Positions 26,706-35,319 of a DNA stretch of 64,000 bases are shown piece after piece. The stretch lies in NCBI RefSeq assembly GCF_003946625.1, contig NZ_RHOR01000010.1, forward strand, positions 16,210 through 80,209. The letters run 5' to 3'. Origin of the DNA: Companilactobacillus kedongensis (lineage in GTDB: Bacteria; Bacillota; Bacilli; Lactobacillales; Lactobacillaceae). The translations under genes were made by a program, and so were the position numbers. Position 1 is the stretch's first letter, and the number at the start of each line of letters is the position of its first letter. The notes under the pieces were generated by a model. The model had not been told where the DNA came from. It ran no database searches and saw nothing but the letters and a program-made list of their open reading frames with translations.

Positions 26706-29237
26706 ATGGAAATAAGACATAAAAACTATATTCCAGACGATATTGAAGTCAGAGGTGCTAAAGCTAACAACTTGAAAGACCTTGACGTCAATATTCCTCT
26801 GAATTCTTTTGTTGCCATAACTGGTGTCTCCGGTTCTGGTAAATCATCCTTAGCTATGGATACGATCTATTCTGAGGGCGCTAGAAAGTATCTTAACGCA
26901 TTATCGACATATACAAGACGTCGTATCACACAAATGGGACGATCAAATGTCGAAAACATCAAAAATCTGCCTTCAACGATTGCTTTAAGACAACGTCCGA
27001 CTGTCCCGGGTGTCCGCTCAACTGTCGGTACAATGACTGAAAGTCTCAATATTTTAAGATTGATGTTTTCAAGACTAGCTTCAGTTGTCTGCCCCAATGG
27101 ACACAGAATCGACCCCACTCTAAAGATTTCTCAAGCTATGGATCTTCCTGGCAATGATGATGAAATGGGAATGATCACTTGCCCTGTCTGTCAGACCAAA
27201 TTTATGGCCTTTGGTGCCGAAGATTTTGCTTTTAACTCAACTGGTGCCTGCCCAACTTGTCAGGGAACAGGATTTTTGAAGAGTATCGAACTCGATAAGA
27301 TCATCCCTGATAAGAGTTTATCGATCAAAGACGGAGCTATCAGTTCATGGCGTTTACCGGGACGCTCTTTACAAGTTGAATTAGTCGAACAATTGGGTGT
27401 CAGAATCGATGTTCCTTTTTCAGAATTAACCGAAAAAGAAAAAGATATCGTCATCAATGGCAAAGGTGTCAAACGTGAAGTTATTGTCCCTACTTCGACT
27501 GGTAAAACTTTTAAACTAAATGCTCTCTACGAAAACGCCTACGATGCTGTTAAGCACAGCCTTGCCAGCGCTAAAAATGAGAATACTTTAAATCGTTTAA
27601 GTAGATTTTATTCCATTAAGGAATGTCCAAATTGTTTAGGTAGTCGTTTTGATCCTAAGTTATTTAATAACGAATTAGTCGGAAAAAATATTGCTCAAGT
27701 CTGTCAATTGAGTATCGACCAACTACAAGACTTTTGCCAAAAAATCATGGATTGGTTACCTGACGAAATGAAAAAATTGGGTAAAAATCTAACCAATGAA
27801 TTATTGGAATTATTACAACCGATCGACGATCTAGGTTTGAATTACTTAACTATCATGCGTGCTGGAAATACTTTATCCACTGGCGAATTGCAACGAATTC
27901 AATTGGCAAGAACAATTCTCAATCAGATGACTGGTGTGCTCTATGTTTTGGATGAGCCTAGTGTTGGACTGCATCCGGCAAATGTAACTGGTTTGATCAA
28001 GATCTTACGTGAACTAGTTCGTTTAGGAAATTCATTGATCGTTGTTGATCACGATACCAGTATCATTGCTGCAGCTGACTACGTCATCGAAATTGGCCCT
28101 TCTTCTGGTGAAAATGGTGGACAGGTTATTTCTAAAGGCAGTGTTGACGAAATAAAGACCAACAATAATTCAGTCATCAAGCCTTACTTGACTGGTGAAG
28201 CAGACATCATCAAGCACCATCAAGTTAAACCATTTGAAAAGGGTGAATTAAGTATTGAAGTTGGGGATCGCTTCAACATTCATAATATGAAAGCCAAATT
28301 CAGTAAGGAATCACTAAATGTTGTTTCTGGAATGTCAGGTTCTGGTAAGACTACCCTAGTCTTTGACAGTCTGATTCCTTCTCTTCTGGATCAAGCATCT
28401 AATGAATCTTTACCAAATTATGTTAAATCACTTGATAATGGTGGTATTAAAAGCGTCATCACTGTTGATTCAACTCCGATCGGCAAAAATGTTCGTTCAA
28501 CAGTAGCCACTTACACCAAAATTTTAGACAAAGTCAGAAAACTTTTTGCGACGACCGATCAAGCCCAAGAGAAGCATTATACTGCCAGTTACTTCTCATA
28601 CAACAATAAGCAAGGCGCTTGTCCAAATTGTGGCGGTACTGGTGTCATTACCTTGGACATTCAATATTTGCCTGATATGGTTGAAACTTGCCCCGTATGT
28701 CATGGTGATCGTTTTAAAAAAGAAATCCTCGATATTACTTGGCACGGTAAAAACATTGCTGAAATTTTAGATATGTCTGTTACTGAGGCGGCTGAATTCT
28801 TCAAAGAAGAATCAAATATCGAGTCGGTTATTCAGACACTTTCAGAAATTGGATTAAGTTATCTGGAACTTGGTGAAAGTACACCCACCCTTTCTGGTGG
28901 TGAAGCTCAAAGATTGAAATTAGTCACTTATATGAAACGAAGTCAGAAAAATCAACTATTCATTTTTGATGAACCTAGTGTCGGACTACACCCCAAAGAC
29001 GTTTCTGTCCTAATTGGAGTCTTAAACAAACTGATCGACAATCACGCAACAGTTATTGTCATTGAACATGATCTTGATATCATCGCTAACGGTGATTACA
29101 TCAATGATCTAGGTCCAGAAGGTGGCATTAACGGTGGCCATATCGTTGCATCTGGAAGCCCTAGAGAAATTTGTGCCAGCAATAGTATCACTGGTAAATA
29201 TCTCAAGAAACACTTGCAAGAATTTAATTTATACTAA
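26706..29237 (+). CDS. UvrA-like ABC ATPase (short UvrA paralogue)
   Basis: 843 residues against about 940 for canonical UvrA. Two ABC modules: Walker A GVSGSGKSS and GMSGSGKTT, signatures LSTGELQRIQLARTI and LSGGEAQRLKLVTYM, Walker B LYVLDEPSVGLHP and LFIFDEPSVGLHP. Zinc-finger cysteines are present (CPVC..CPTC; CPNCGG..CPVCHG). The segment after the first Walker A, where UvrA carries the UvrB-binding domain, is shortened, as in UvrA2/drug-resistance-type paralogues. DNA binding is likely; classical excision repair is doubtful. ATG with GAGGGGG upstream and a TATAAT 25-35 bases before. Confidence 0.88.
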   Translation: MEIRHKNYIPDDIEVRGAKANNLKDLDVNIPLNSFVAITGVSGSGKSSLAMDTIYSEGARKYLNALSTYTRRRITQMGRSNVENIKNLPSTIALRQRPTVPGVRSTVGTMTESLNILRLMFSRLASVVCPNGHRIDPTLKISQAMDLPGNDDEMGMITCPVCQTKFMAFGAEDFAFNSTGACPTCQGTGFLKSIELDKIIPDKSLSIKDGAISSWRLPGRSLQVELVEQLGVRIDVPFSELTEKEKDIVINGKGVKREVIVPTSTGKTFKLNALYENAYDAVKHSLASAKNENTLNRLSRFYSIKECPNCLGSRFDPKLFNNELVGKNIAQVCQLSIDQLQDFCQKIMDWLPDEMKKLGKNLTNELLELLQPIDDLGLNYLTIMRAGNTLSTGELQRIQLARTILNQMTGVLYVLDEPSVGLHPANVTGLIKILRELVRLGNSLIVVDHDTSIIAAADYVIEIGPSSGENGGQVISKGSVDEIKTNNNSVIKPYLTGEADIIKHHQVKPFEKGELSIEVGDRFNIHNMKAKFSKESLNVVSGMSGSGKTTLVFDSLIPSLLDQASNESLPNYVKSLDNGGIKSVITVDSTPIGKNVRSTVATYTKILDKVRKLFATTDQAQEKHYTASYFSYNNKQGACPNCGGTGVITLDIQYLPDMVETCPVCHGDRFKKEILDITWHGKNIAEILDMSVTEAAEFFKEESNIESVIQTLSEIGLSYLELGESTPTLSGGEAQRLKLVTYMKRSQKNQLFIFDEPSVGLHPKDVSVLIGVLNKLIDNHATVIVIEHDLDIIANGDYINDLGPEGGINGGHIVASGSPREICASNSITGKYLKKHLQEFNLY

Positions 29238-29280
29238 AAGAAAGTTCGCCAAAACATGGTCAACTTTAAAACATTAAGGC

Positions 29281-29325
29281 AAATGGCTCCAGTAATCCAA
29301 CTTTGGATTACTGGAGCCATTTATT
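29281..29325 (+). terminator. terminator of the UvrA-like gene
   Basis: AAATGGCTCCAGTAATCCAA pairs perfectly with TTGGATTACTGGAGCCATTT, a 20-bp stem, followed by ATTTTG. Confidence 0.88.
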
Positions 29326-29423
29326 TTGAACGTAAAAAGCTATATTTTATTATACGTTTATGCTACATATTTAAGACAAGAATAGTTATATCACAGTTAT
29401 CTTTTAAGACTTGGAAAACCGGT

Positions 29424-30281
29424 TTATGATAATCTACTCTTTAAAAATTCAATTAACGGCGTGGCTTCATGATCCATAATTGTCTTATAGTCATTAGATA
29501 ACTCTTGCAGCATCCCACGAGAACCAGCATCATACATTGAGCTCAACATATGACCTTCACCATTTTCATCATAGAGTGAACCAAATTCATCTAAACTAAC
29601 TGGTTTATACCCAATCTCATGACCTGTAACTTTGGTCAACACTTCAGCTAACTCTGGCATAGTATAATTTCTTTCTTGCGTTAGCGTATAGATTTTACCA
29701 TTTTGGCGTAATCGTCTTGTAACAGCCACTTTAGCAAAAGCTTTGGCACTATCTTCTAAACTAATAAATGATAAAGCTTTATCACCCATTGGATAAATAA
29801 CATTTTTTCGCTCAATCAATTCTGGTAAATAAGGAACTAACGGATCAGCGTACAAAGAATTACGAATAATCGTGTATGGCACACCAGATTCAGCTAATCG
29901 TCTCGGTAAATATCCATAAAACGCTGATAAGGCAAATGGATCATCAACTTGATCTGCTATGAACCCCATTGCTAAAATATGCCCAACGTGTGACTTTTTT
30001 GCGGCATCGATAACGTACTCTAGTTCAGTTATTCGTGTGAAACTGTCATGGCTTTTACTAGGAACATAAATGAAAACATCGATCCCTTTTAAAGCGTTTA
30101 CCAATGAATCTCTGTCAAAATAATCCACTTTAACCACTTCTAAACCATGACGTTTCAAATCATTAGCCTTAGAAATTGTGTGGACACCAGCAACAATCTC
30201 TTTGTCGGGAATCAATTTTCTAATCTCTGCCAAAATTTTAGAACCAAGATGTCCAGTTGCCCCTGTAACCAAATACTTCAT
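29424..30281 (-). CDS. NmrA-like NAD(P)H-binding reductase
   Basis: 285 residues. YLVTGATGHLGSKIL is the N-terminal GxxGxxG dinucleotide site of atypical short-chain dehydrogenases (NmrA/QorB type). GIDVFIYVPSKSHD, VPYTIIRNSLYAD and LSFISLEDSAKAFAKV match the family. QorB-type members reduce quinones with NADPH; others act as redox sensors. ATG at 30281 has GGGGG seven bases upstream. It stands alone with no terminator visible. Confidence 0.85.
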   Translation of the reverse strand: MKYLVTGATGHLGSKILAEIRKLIPDKEIVAGVHTISKANDLKRHGLEVVKVDYFDRDSLVNALKGIDVFIYVPSKSHDSFTRITELEYVIDAAKKSHVGHILAMGFIADQVDDPFALSAFYGYLPRRLAESGVPYTIIRNSLYADPLVPYLPELIERKNVIYPMGDKALSFISLEDSAKAFAKVAVTRRLRQNGKIYTLTQERNYTMPELAEVLTKVTGHEIGYKPVSLDEFGSLYDENGEGHMLSSMYDAGSRGMLQELSNDYKTIMDHEATPLIEFLKSRLS

Positions 30282-30504
30282 TTTCAATCCCCCTTTTCAT
30301 TTGATAAAGGTATCATACTTCATAAATAAAGCGGTTGCAAACATGTCAATAGAATACTACTTATTCATTTAGGACATTATTTTACTGTTAAACTAGTATT
30401 TAGAAACTGTATTTATGCCATGAAAAATGTAATAAAATAATATTTGCTTCTAGGAATTATTAAATAATTCACCATATTGGTCAACCAGTATTTAAGTTAC
30501 AGTA

Positions 30505-30540
30505 AACAAAAATCGCTCTACCTTGAAAAATAGAGCGATC
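30505..30540 (-). terminator. terminator of the small WxL gene
   Basis: AAATCGCTCTA and TAGAGCGAT pair, with a TTTTTG run on the minus strand. Confidence 0.85.
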
Positions 30541-30571
30541 TCCAAATTATATTACTATTCATTTTTTAAGT

Positions 30572-31189
30572 TTAAGCAGGAGCGTCTAACAATGACCATG
30601 TCAATGTTGAAGTATAACTACCGCCAATATTGCCGGCTGGAACGTATAATGAAGCATCTCCAGCTGTAAATGTACCAGTATATGCACCAATACCTTCACC
30701 AGCCGTAGCGTTTACAAGTGTTGATGCAGCGCTAGAAACTGTAACGGGACTTACCGTTGTAGGTGGTGTTGATTGGTTAGTACTATCATCAGCAGCAATC
30801 GTTGGTGCTTCAAGTGATAATGTTGCACCCTTTAAAGGAGCCTTACTTGTTGCATCTGCGAATCCTGAACCAGCTACACTTACTGACCAACCGCTTGGGA
30901 AGCCAGGGTTTGTAACGTGCAATGTGCTATCAAAAGCACTTGATGTATAAGTTGTTTTGCCAACAGACAATGGTTGTGTACCAAATGAAATATCTGGAGC
31001 ACTATCCAAAGTTAAAGAACCAGTTTGTTGCAATCCAACATCAGTGGATTTGGTTAATGGACTTGGAGAAGTTGGCGTTGTTGCCGTTACCGTTGTATCT
31101 GTCGTTGCGGCCTTAGCCGTAATCAATCCAGCCGGTAAAGCTAATGCTAAAGCACCTAAAGCTGCGAAACCTTTTACAAATTTAATCAT
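30572..31189 (-). CDS. small WxL-domain surface protein (CscB-like)
   Basis: 205 residues. The signal peptide ends in AKAATT; most of the mature protein is a WxL domain. The first WxL position reads GWSVSVAGSGF and the last strand is TLTWSLLDAP, the classical ending. LTLDSAPDISFG before the first motif is also typical. WxL domains bind peptidoglycan non-covalently and interact with DUF916/DUF3324 partners, here encoded next door. ATG with AGAGGA upstream. A 16-codon leader ORF overlaps the start. Confidence 0.92.
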   Translation of the reverse strand: MIKFVKGFAALGALALALPAGLITAKAATTDTTVTATTPTSPSPLTKSTDVGLQQTGSLTLDSAPDISFGTQPLSVGKTTYTSSAFDSTLHVTNPGFPSGWSVSVAGSGFADATSKAPLKGATLSLEAPTIAADDSTNQSTPPTTVSPVTVSSAASTLVNATAGEGIGAYTGTFTAGDASLYVPAGNIGGSYTSTLTWSLLDAPA

Positions 31190-31232
31190 GACTATTTTCC
31201 TCTATCTTCTTACATAAAAGAAACTTTCCCAT
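31182..31232 (-). CDS. 16-codon leader ORF overlapping the small WxL start
   Basis: ATG preceded by GAGGGGAG reads MGKFLLCKKIEENSHD and ends TAA inside ATGATTAA, so it overlaps the WxL start by 8 bases. Both ORFs have their own ribosome-binding sites. Ribosomes finishing the leader would be placed on the WxL start, suggesting translational coupling. No database check was possible. Confidence 0.45.
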   Translation of the reverse strand: MGKFLLCKKIEENSHD

Positions 31233-31262
31233 GAGCTCCCCTCGTTAGTTCATGATTTATCT

Positions 31263-31319
31263 CGGATAAGTAATCCCTTATCCGCCCTAATATATACATC
31301 TTTTTAGCCCAGTAATCAA
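31263..31319 (-). promoter_or_regulatory. promoter and 5' hairpin of the small WxL gene
   Basis: Minus-strand TTGATT (31314-31319), 17 bases, TATATA (31291-31296). The predicted start of RNA coincides with a hairpin CGGATAAG...CTTATCCG (31263-31284). Confidence 0.6.
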
Positions 31320-31336
31320 AATAACAGCACATAAAT

Positions 31337-31376
31337 AAATAACCTAACAAAATATAAATTTTGTTGGGTTATTTAA
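31337..31376 (-). terminator. terminator of the DUF916/DUF3324 gene
   Basis: AATAACCTAACAAAAT and ATTTTGTTGGGTTATT pair just after the stop codon. Confidence 0.88.
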
Positions 31377-31378
31377 TA

Positions 31379-32395
31379 TTATTTCTTATTTTTACTCTTA
31401 ATGATAATTGCCAAAAGTGCTGCGATAATTAGGATCAAGAAAGCAACTACTGCGAGCATTGGCCAATTTTCTTTAGTATTTGTTTCACCAACTGCAGTCT
31501 TGTTCATCTGCTTTGCTTTAGTTGTGGTAATTGTGAAGTTCTTAGTGAAACTCCAAGTCTTATCACTAGTTGACAACTTCAGATGTAAAGTATAATTTCC
31601 AGATTTCAATGGAGCATTATTTGTACTTACTGGAAGGTCAAAATTACTGTTAGGTGCCATATCTAAGCCGTCTTTTTCAAGTCTATAAACTGTTGTACCG
31701 CTGCCCTCTTTAGTAACCTTAGCATCTGCTTTTATCTTATTAATAAGCATTGGTTGATCATTTTGGAGATTAGCAACGATATAGTTCTGATAGTTGAACT
31801 GTTTTGTTTTAGCGTAATTCAAATTAATATTAGGTTTGATTTTTTCAGAATTTTCCCGTAATTGTAAACCAATCACATAGGCATATTGATTATTGATCGT
31901 TACACCTTTTTTATTAGTTGCATTTTGAGCAGAATCCAATAATTTAATCTGAACACCGCCTAAAACTATTCCGTCAAATTCTTTTTTTGGAACTTTCAAT
32001 TCAAAGGATTCAGCTTTATTAGTATCAGCAGGAACTGTAACTGTCTTAGGTTCCGGAACCATCTTTTCAATATCTGCCTTAACGGATGGATCAGGTTCTG
32101 ATCCATGCTTACTATAATCTACAACACCGTTAATATTGGTACTGGCACGATTGATCGAAATCAAATACTTATGTTCTTTACTGTCACTGTTATTAATATG
32201 AAAAGTTAATTTCTGACTATCACCTGGTTTTACTTTTAAATCGTAATAACTAATATTTGAATCTATCTGGTTATCCGGATGATCCGCAGAAACGGTATAA
32301 CTTAAATTAGCCGCTTGTGCCGTAGTTAGATCCGTTGTAAAGAAACTTGCCACTAGCAAAATCAAAAAAAAAAACATTATTGATAGTTTCTTCAT
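31379..32395 (-). CDS. DUF916/DUF3324 WxL-interacting membrane-anchored protein (CscA-like)
   Basis: 338 residues from the ATG at 32395 (AGGAG nine bases upstream; the longer frame lacks a site). Signal peptide; DUF916 (about 35-160: DLKVKPGDSQKLTFHINNSD...), DUF3324 (about 165-290: GLQLRENSEKIKPNINL...), then a C-terminal membrane helix (WPMLAVVAFLILIIAALLAIII) with a KSKNKK tail. Such proteins bind peptidoglycan and WxL domains and hold WxL complexes at the surface. Only copy in the window, so it may serve all WxL proteins here. The leader carries a hairpin and a terminator before the ribosome-binding site. Confidence 0.93.
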   Translation of the reverse strand: MKKLSIMFFFLILLVASFFTTDLTTAQAANLSYTVSADHPDNQIDSNISYYDLKVKPGDSQKLTFHINNSDSKEHKYLISINRASTNINGVVDYSKHGSEPDPSVKADIEKMVPEPKTVTVPADTNKAESFELKVPKKEFDGIVLGGVQIKLLDSAQNATNKKGVTINNQYAYVIGLQLRENSEKIKPNINLNYAKTKQFNYQNYIVANLQNDQPMLINKIKADAKVTKEGSGTTVYRLEKDGLDMAPNSNFDLPVSTNNAPLKSGNYTLHLKLSTSDKTWSFTKNFTITTTKAKQMNKTAVGETNTKENWPMLAVVAFLILIIAALLAIIIKSKNKK

Positions 32396-32432
32396 ATTTA
32401 CTATCTCCTGTGAAACCATCAATTCCCACACA

Positions 32433-32463
32433 AAAAGGCAACTCTAATTAGAATTGCCTTTTA
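32433..32463 (-). terminator. terminator/attenuator in front of the DUF916 gene
   Basis: AAAAGGCAA-TCTAATTAGA-TTGCCTTTT. On the minus strand it ends in TTTTTG, 37 bases before the DUF916 start. It lies downstream of a promoter at 32551-32579, so it can stop both upstream readthrough and the gene's own transcript. Confidence 0.8.
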
Positions 32464-32503
32464 TCTCTCAATCTTATCCTTAAATAATTTTTAAAGCTAA
32501 ATT

Positions 32504-32579
32504 CCGGTTTCGATAAAAAGCAATGATTATTATCATGTTTTTCAAAACCGATTATATGAACTTATTAACGTTAATACAA
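32504..32579 (-). promoter_or_regulatory. promoter and structured leader of the DUF916 gene
   Basis: Minus-strand TTGTAT (32574-32579), 17 bases, TATAAT (32551-32556). Directly downstream is an imperfect hairpin (32504-32550) with GGTTT/AAACC, AAAAA/TTTTT and ATGAT/ATCAT segments, then the terminator at 32433-32463. Confidence 0.6.
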
Positions 32580-32598
32580 TTAATCAGCTTATTTTATT

Positions 32599-32778
32599 TT
32601 ACCAATTATCGTGATCCCAAAGTCTGCCATCTAACTCACCTTGAGCCTGTTCAATTCTAATTTGTTGCTCACTGACAACTTTCTTTAAAGCTAACAGTAA
32701 AGCCCTTTTTTCATAATCATTTTGTCTAGCAGATAATTCATCAATTTGTTTTAATAACCATTTTGTATTCTCATCCAT
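32599..32778 (-). CDS. 59-residue acidic helical protein
   Basis: ATG at 32778 with GAGG eight bases upstream. The sequence begins MDENTKWLLKQIDELSARQN and contains KRALLLALKKVVSEQQ with heptad-like leucines, so it is a probable short coiled coil, ending LWDHDNW. No signal peptide, so cytosolic. It lies 46 bases after the lectin gene with no terminator between, so it is probably cotranscribed. Function unknown. Confidence 0.7.
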   Translation of the reverse strand: MDENTKWLLKQIDELSARQNDYEKRALLLALKKVVSEQQIRIEQAQGELDGRLWDHDNW

Positions 32779-32824
32779 AATTATTACCTCGAATCTAAAT
32801 CTGCTTATCAATATAACACATATT

Positions 32825-35101
32825 TTAGCGAACTGAGTCCGTTAAGCCCCAGGTAATTGTATACTCATAATTTCCAGCCTTAGCGGTAGAATTTGCCTTC
32901 AAGAGAATGCCATCATTTTCAGTCCACGTATTGGCAACCTGAAAAGTAGAACCGTCTATAATATTATTGCTGGGAAAAGTACTCTTATTAGCAATTTCTA
33001 TAATAGATCCATTCAAAATGGATTTTGATATGCCGGCATCGTCAACATACACTAGATCTCCATCAAATTTAGCACTTGTATCGGGTTGTTTAGCGGTAGC
33101 TGTTAAGATCCATTTAGAAGTATCAACCGCATTATCAACAATATCCAACTTCCAATTACCTTGGCGCGGAACCGTCTGATTCTTACCATTAGATCTCACT
33201 GTTCTAAAGTACATAAGCTTATCAGCGTCTATCAATATCGGTGCTGAAGTCGGTTTGGTAATTGTATAGGTAACATAGTTAGTTCGATTTCCACTTTTAT
33301 CAGTTACATACACCATCAATGTATTTTTACCATCATTTAAACTAGTTCTAGGTATGGTTAACTTCATAACAGCATTAGTGTCGGACCCCATACCAGTAGT
33401 AACTTCATTATTACCATTAAGTGAATAGTGAACCGTTAAATCTGAGTTGACCACATTTATACTAGTATCATCGTACCAAATTTTACCCGTGGCATCGACC
33501 GATGCAGCATCCCCAATATCAAGATTCAGGTTTCCCCCATCCAACAACATACCTGCTCTCTTTATGACAAAATCTTGTAGTTGTGTGTACTTAATCAAAT
33601 TGTCTCCAGTAAAAGCAACATCTGTAGCAGCGACATCAGTATCTACTTTAGGGTTTAGAGAATTGGCCACTCCGTTTAATGTAATCGTTGCGCTATTAGG
33701 GTCTTTGTCTTTCAGAAGATTTTTTAATGTCCGTTTAAGTGGAGAAACTCTAAGTTCATTACTAGTTATATTCTCACTAGTACCATCACTATATATAATC
33801 GTTCCATTTATATAGATCATATTATCTGGCAAATTTATCGAAGCTAGAATATTTTGCCAATCCATCGCACCACTATCACGTTTAACATTATAGACAAAAT
33901 GTAATTGATCATGATTATAAACACTTTTATCAGTCGAAGTTAGTTCCTTACCACCTTGAGAAATATTATAAATATGCGTTCCAACTGTACCTTCAACGAT
34001 AGATGGAATCGACTCAAAAACAACCATATTTCTGGCATATTGATCACCGGTACTACCAGTGAATCCCCAAAGAACTTTCCCTTCATTTTGAGAAAATTGT
34101 TGCGTAGGGTTTTTATAAAAATTACTTGTATCAATTGGTATATCAGCTACTTTAACAGGTTGGGAATTATTACCCGCAGTTACTTCACCCGTATGAATTT
34201 TACCATCCAATTCATATGTTAAGTGACCAACCGTACTTCCAGGATCTGCCGGAGTCCACGTTATTACCAAGTGATGCCAGAGACCATTACTTAATCTAAG
34301 GTCTCCCTTAGAACTTTGAGTCTTTAAATTTCTATGCAGTAATTGATATATATATACCGTTTTCATTGTTCCCTGATTAGGTATTTGATAAATAGAAGCG
34401 GGTAAACCAACGTACGAACTGGCCTCACCAGGATAATTATCCCCAATATGTGACGTTGCCTCCGTTGAGAATCCTCCATCAAAGCCGTTATTTACCCCAG
34501 TAAGACTACCACTCCAACCACCATTACTAAAAAGACTAGAATGATTTCTATTAGGATTCATATGAGTATCAAATTCCATAGCCCAGCTATTCTGAATTGC
34601 CTTATCTGCTAAAGTTTGCCCTGACCCACTAAAGGGATCTTTATCTATCCCCCAAACTCCCATAGTTTGTCCTTTTGCAGGTAAAGCTCCATCCATAGAT
34701 ATAGCACCATATCCAGAATTCTGTAGAACGAATGCCAATCCATCAGCCGGATCACTTTCATATCCAAAATACATCCACATTGATAAAGTCTGCTTAACGT
34801 TTAGATTAATGTAGTTATTTGCCTTGTCATTAGACCAGACACCACCAATTGACATACCTTCTTTAGGTGTAACTTGGATGATACTAGTGTCACCATTTTT
34901 AAAATTAGTATTGGCTCCATTACCCTTAAATGTTCCCCTAGTAAAATAATCATCAAAATTCAAACCTTTTGGTGCATTATCAACAGGTATATCTGCCGCC
35001 TTCACATCCAGTGTATTGATCTGATCATAAGATAAAATGAATCCGGATAAGAATACGAACAAAAATACAGTAATTCCCTTTATAATTTTATTTATGGTCA
35101 T
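32825..35101 (-). CDS. L-type lectin / WxL-domain surface protein (1)
   Basis: 758 residues from the ATG at 35101 (GAGGG upstream). Signal peptide (to about 36), L-type (legume-like) lectin domain at about 45-345 with DGLAFVLQN (120-128) and MEFDTHMNPN (175-184), the Asp/Asn positions that coordinate calcium, and WHHLVITWTP. A beta-rich domain (SINLPDNMIYINGTIIYSDG), an Ig-like repeat (TLMVYVTDKSGNRTN) and a C-terminal WxL domain (SKWILTATAKQ ... ITWGLTDSVR) follow. Likely a carbohydrate-binding adhesin held on the wall through WxL. About half identical by eye to the next protein. Confidence 0.9.
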   Translation of the reverse strand: MTINKIIKGITVFLFVFLSGFILSYDQINTLDVKAADIPVDNAPKGLNFDDYFTRGTFKGNGANTNFKNGDTSIIQVTPKEGMSIGGVWSNDKANNYINLNVKQTLSMWMYFGYESDPADGLAFVLQNSGYGAISMDGALPAKGQTMGVWGIDKDPFSGSGQTLADKAIQNSWAMEFDTHMNPNRNHSSLFSNGGWSGSLTGVNNGFDGGFSTEATSHIGDNYPGEASSYVGLPASIYQIPNQGTMKTVYIYQLLHRNLKTQSSKGDLRLSNGLWHHLVITWTPADPGSTVGHLTYELDGKIHTGEVTAGNNSQPVKVADIPIDTSNFYKNPTQQFSQNEGKVLWGFTGSTGDQYARNMVVFESIPSIVEGTVGTHIYNISQGGKELTSTDKSVYNHDQLHFVYNVKRDSGAMDWQNILASINLPDNMIYINGTIIYSDGTSENITSNELRVSPLKRTLKNLLKDKDPNSATITLNGVANSLNPKVDTDVAATDVAFTGDNLIKYTQLQDFVIKRAGMLLDGGNLNLDIGDAASVDATGKIWYDDTSINVVNSDLTVHYSLNGNNEVTTGMGSDTNAVMKLTIPRTSLNDGKNTLMVYVTDKSGNRTNYVTYTITKPTSAPILIDADKLMYFRTVRSNGKNQTVPRQGNWKLDIVDNAVDTSKWILTATAKQPDTSAKFDGDLVYVDDAGISKSILNGSIIEIANKSTFPSNNIIDGSTFQVANTWTENDGILLKANSTAKAGNYEYTITWGLTDSVR

Positions 35102-35177
35102 ATAATCCCTCACTTATATAATCAAATCATTTCTAAATATAAAACTTTTCTCTTTACAAAATATATATTACACGCTT

Positions 35178-35208
35178 TACGTAATAATTAAAACTCAAAA
35201 TACGTAAT
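35178..35208. promoter_or_regulatory. direct repeats TACGTAAT upstream of lectin gene 1
   Basis: TACGTAAT occurs at 35178-35185 and 35201-35208, 23 bases start to start, about 80-105 bases from the lectin gene start. LytTR-type response regulators bind similar direct repeats, usually spaced about 21-22 bases. No such regulator is encoded in the window. Confidence 0.3.
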
Positions 35209-35267
35209 TTTTCATTACAAATTTTGATTAAATTTTATATATCAAAACCATTTAAAAATTTATAGAT

Positions 35268-35319
35268 AAAAAAAGACTTTCAATACTGAAAAAGTTCAGT
35301 TATCGAAAGTCTTAATTTT
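35268..35319 (-). terminator. terminator of lectin gene 2
   Basis: AAGACTTTC and GAAAGTCTT enclose an inner ACTGAA/TTCAGT stem; T-run on the minus strand. Confidence 0.85.
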
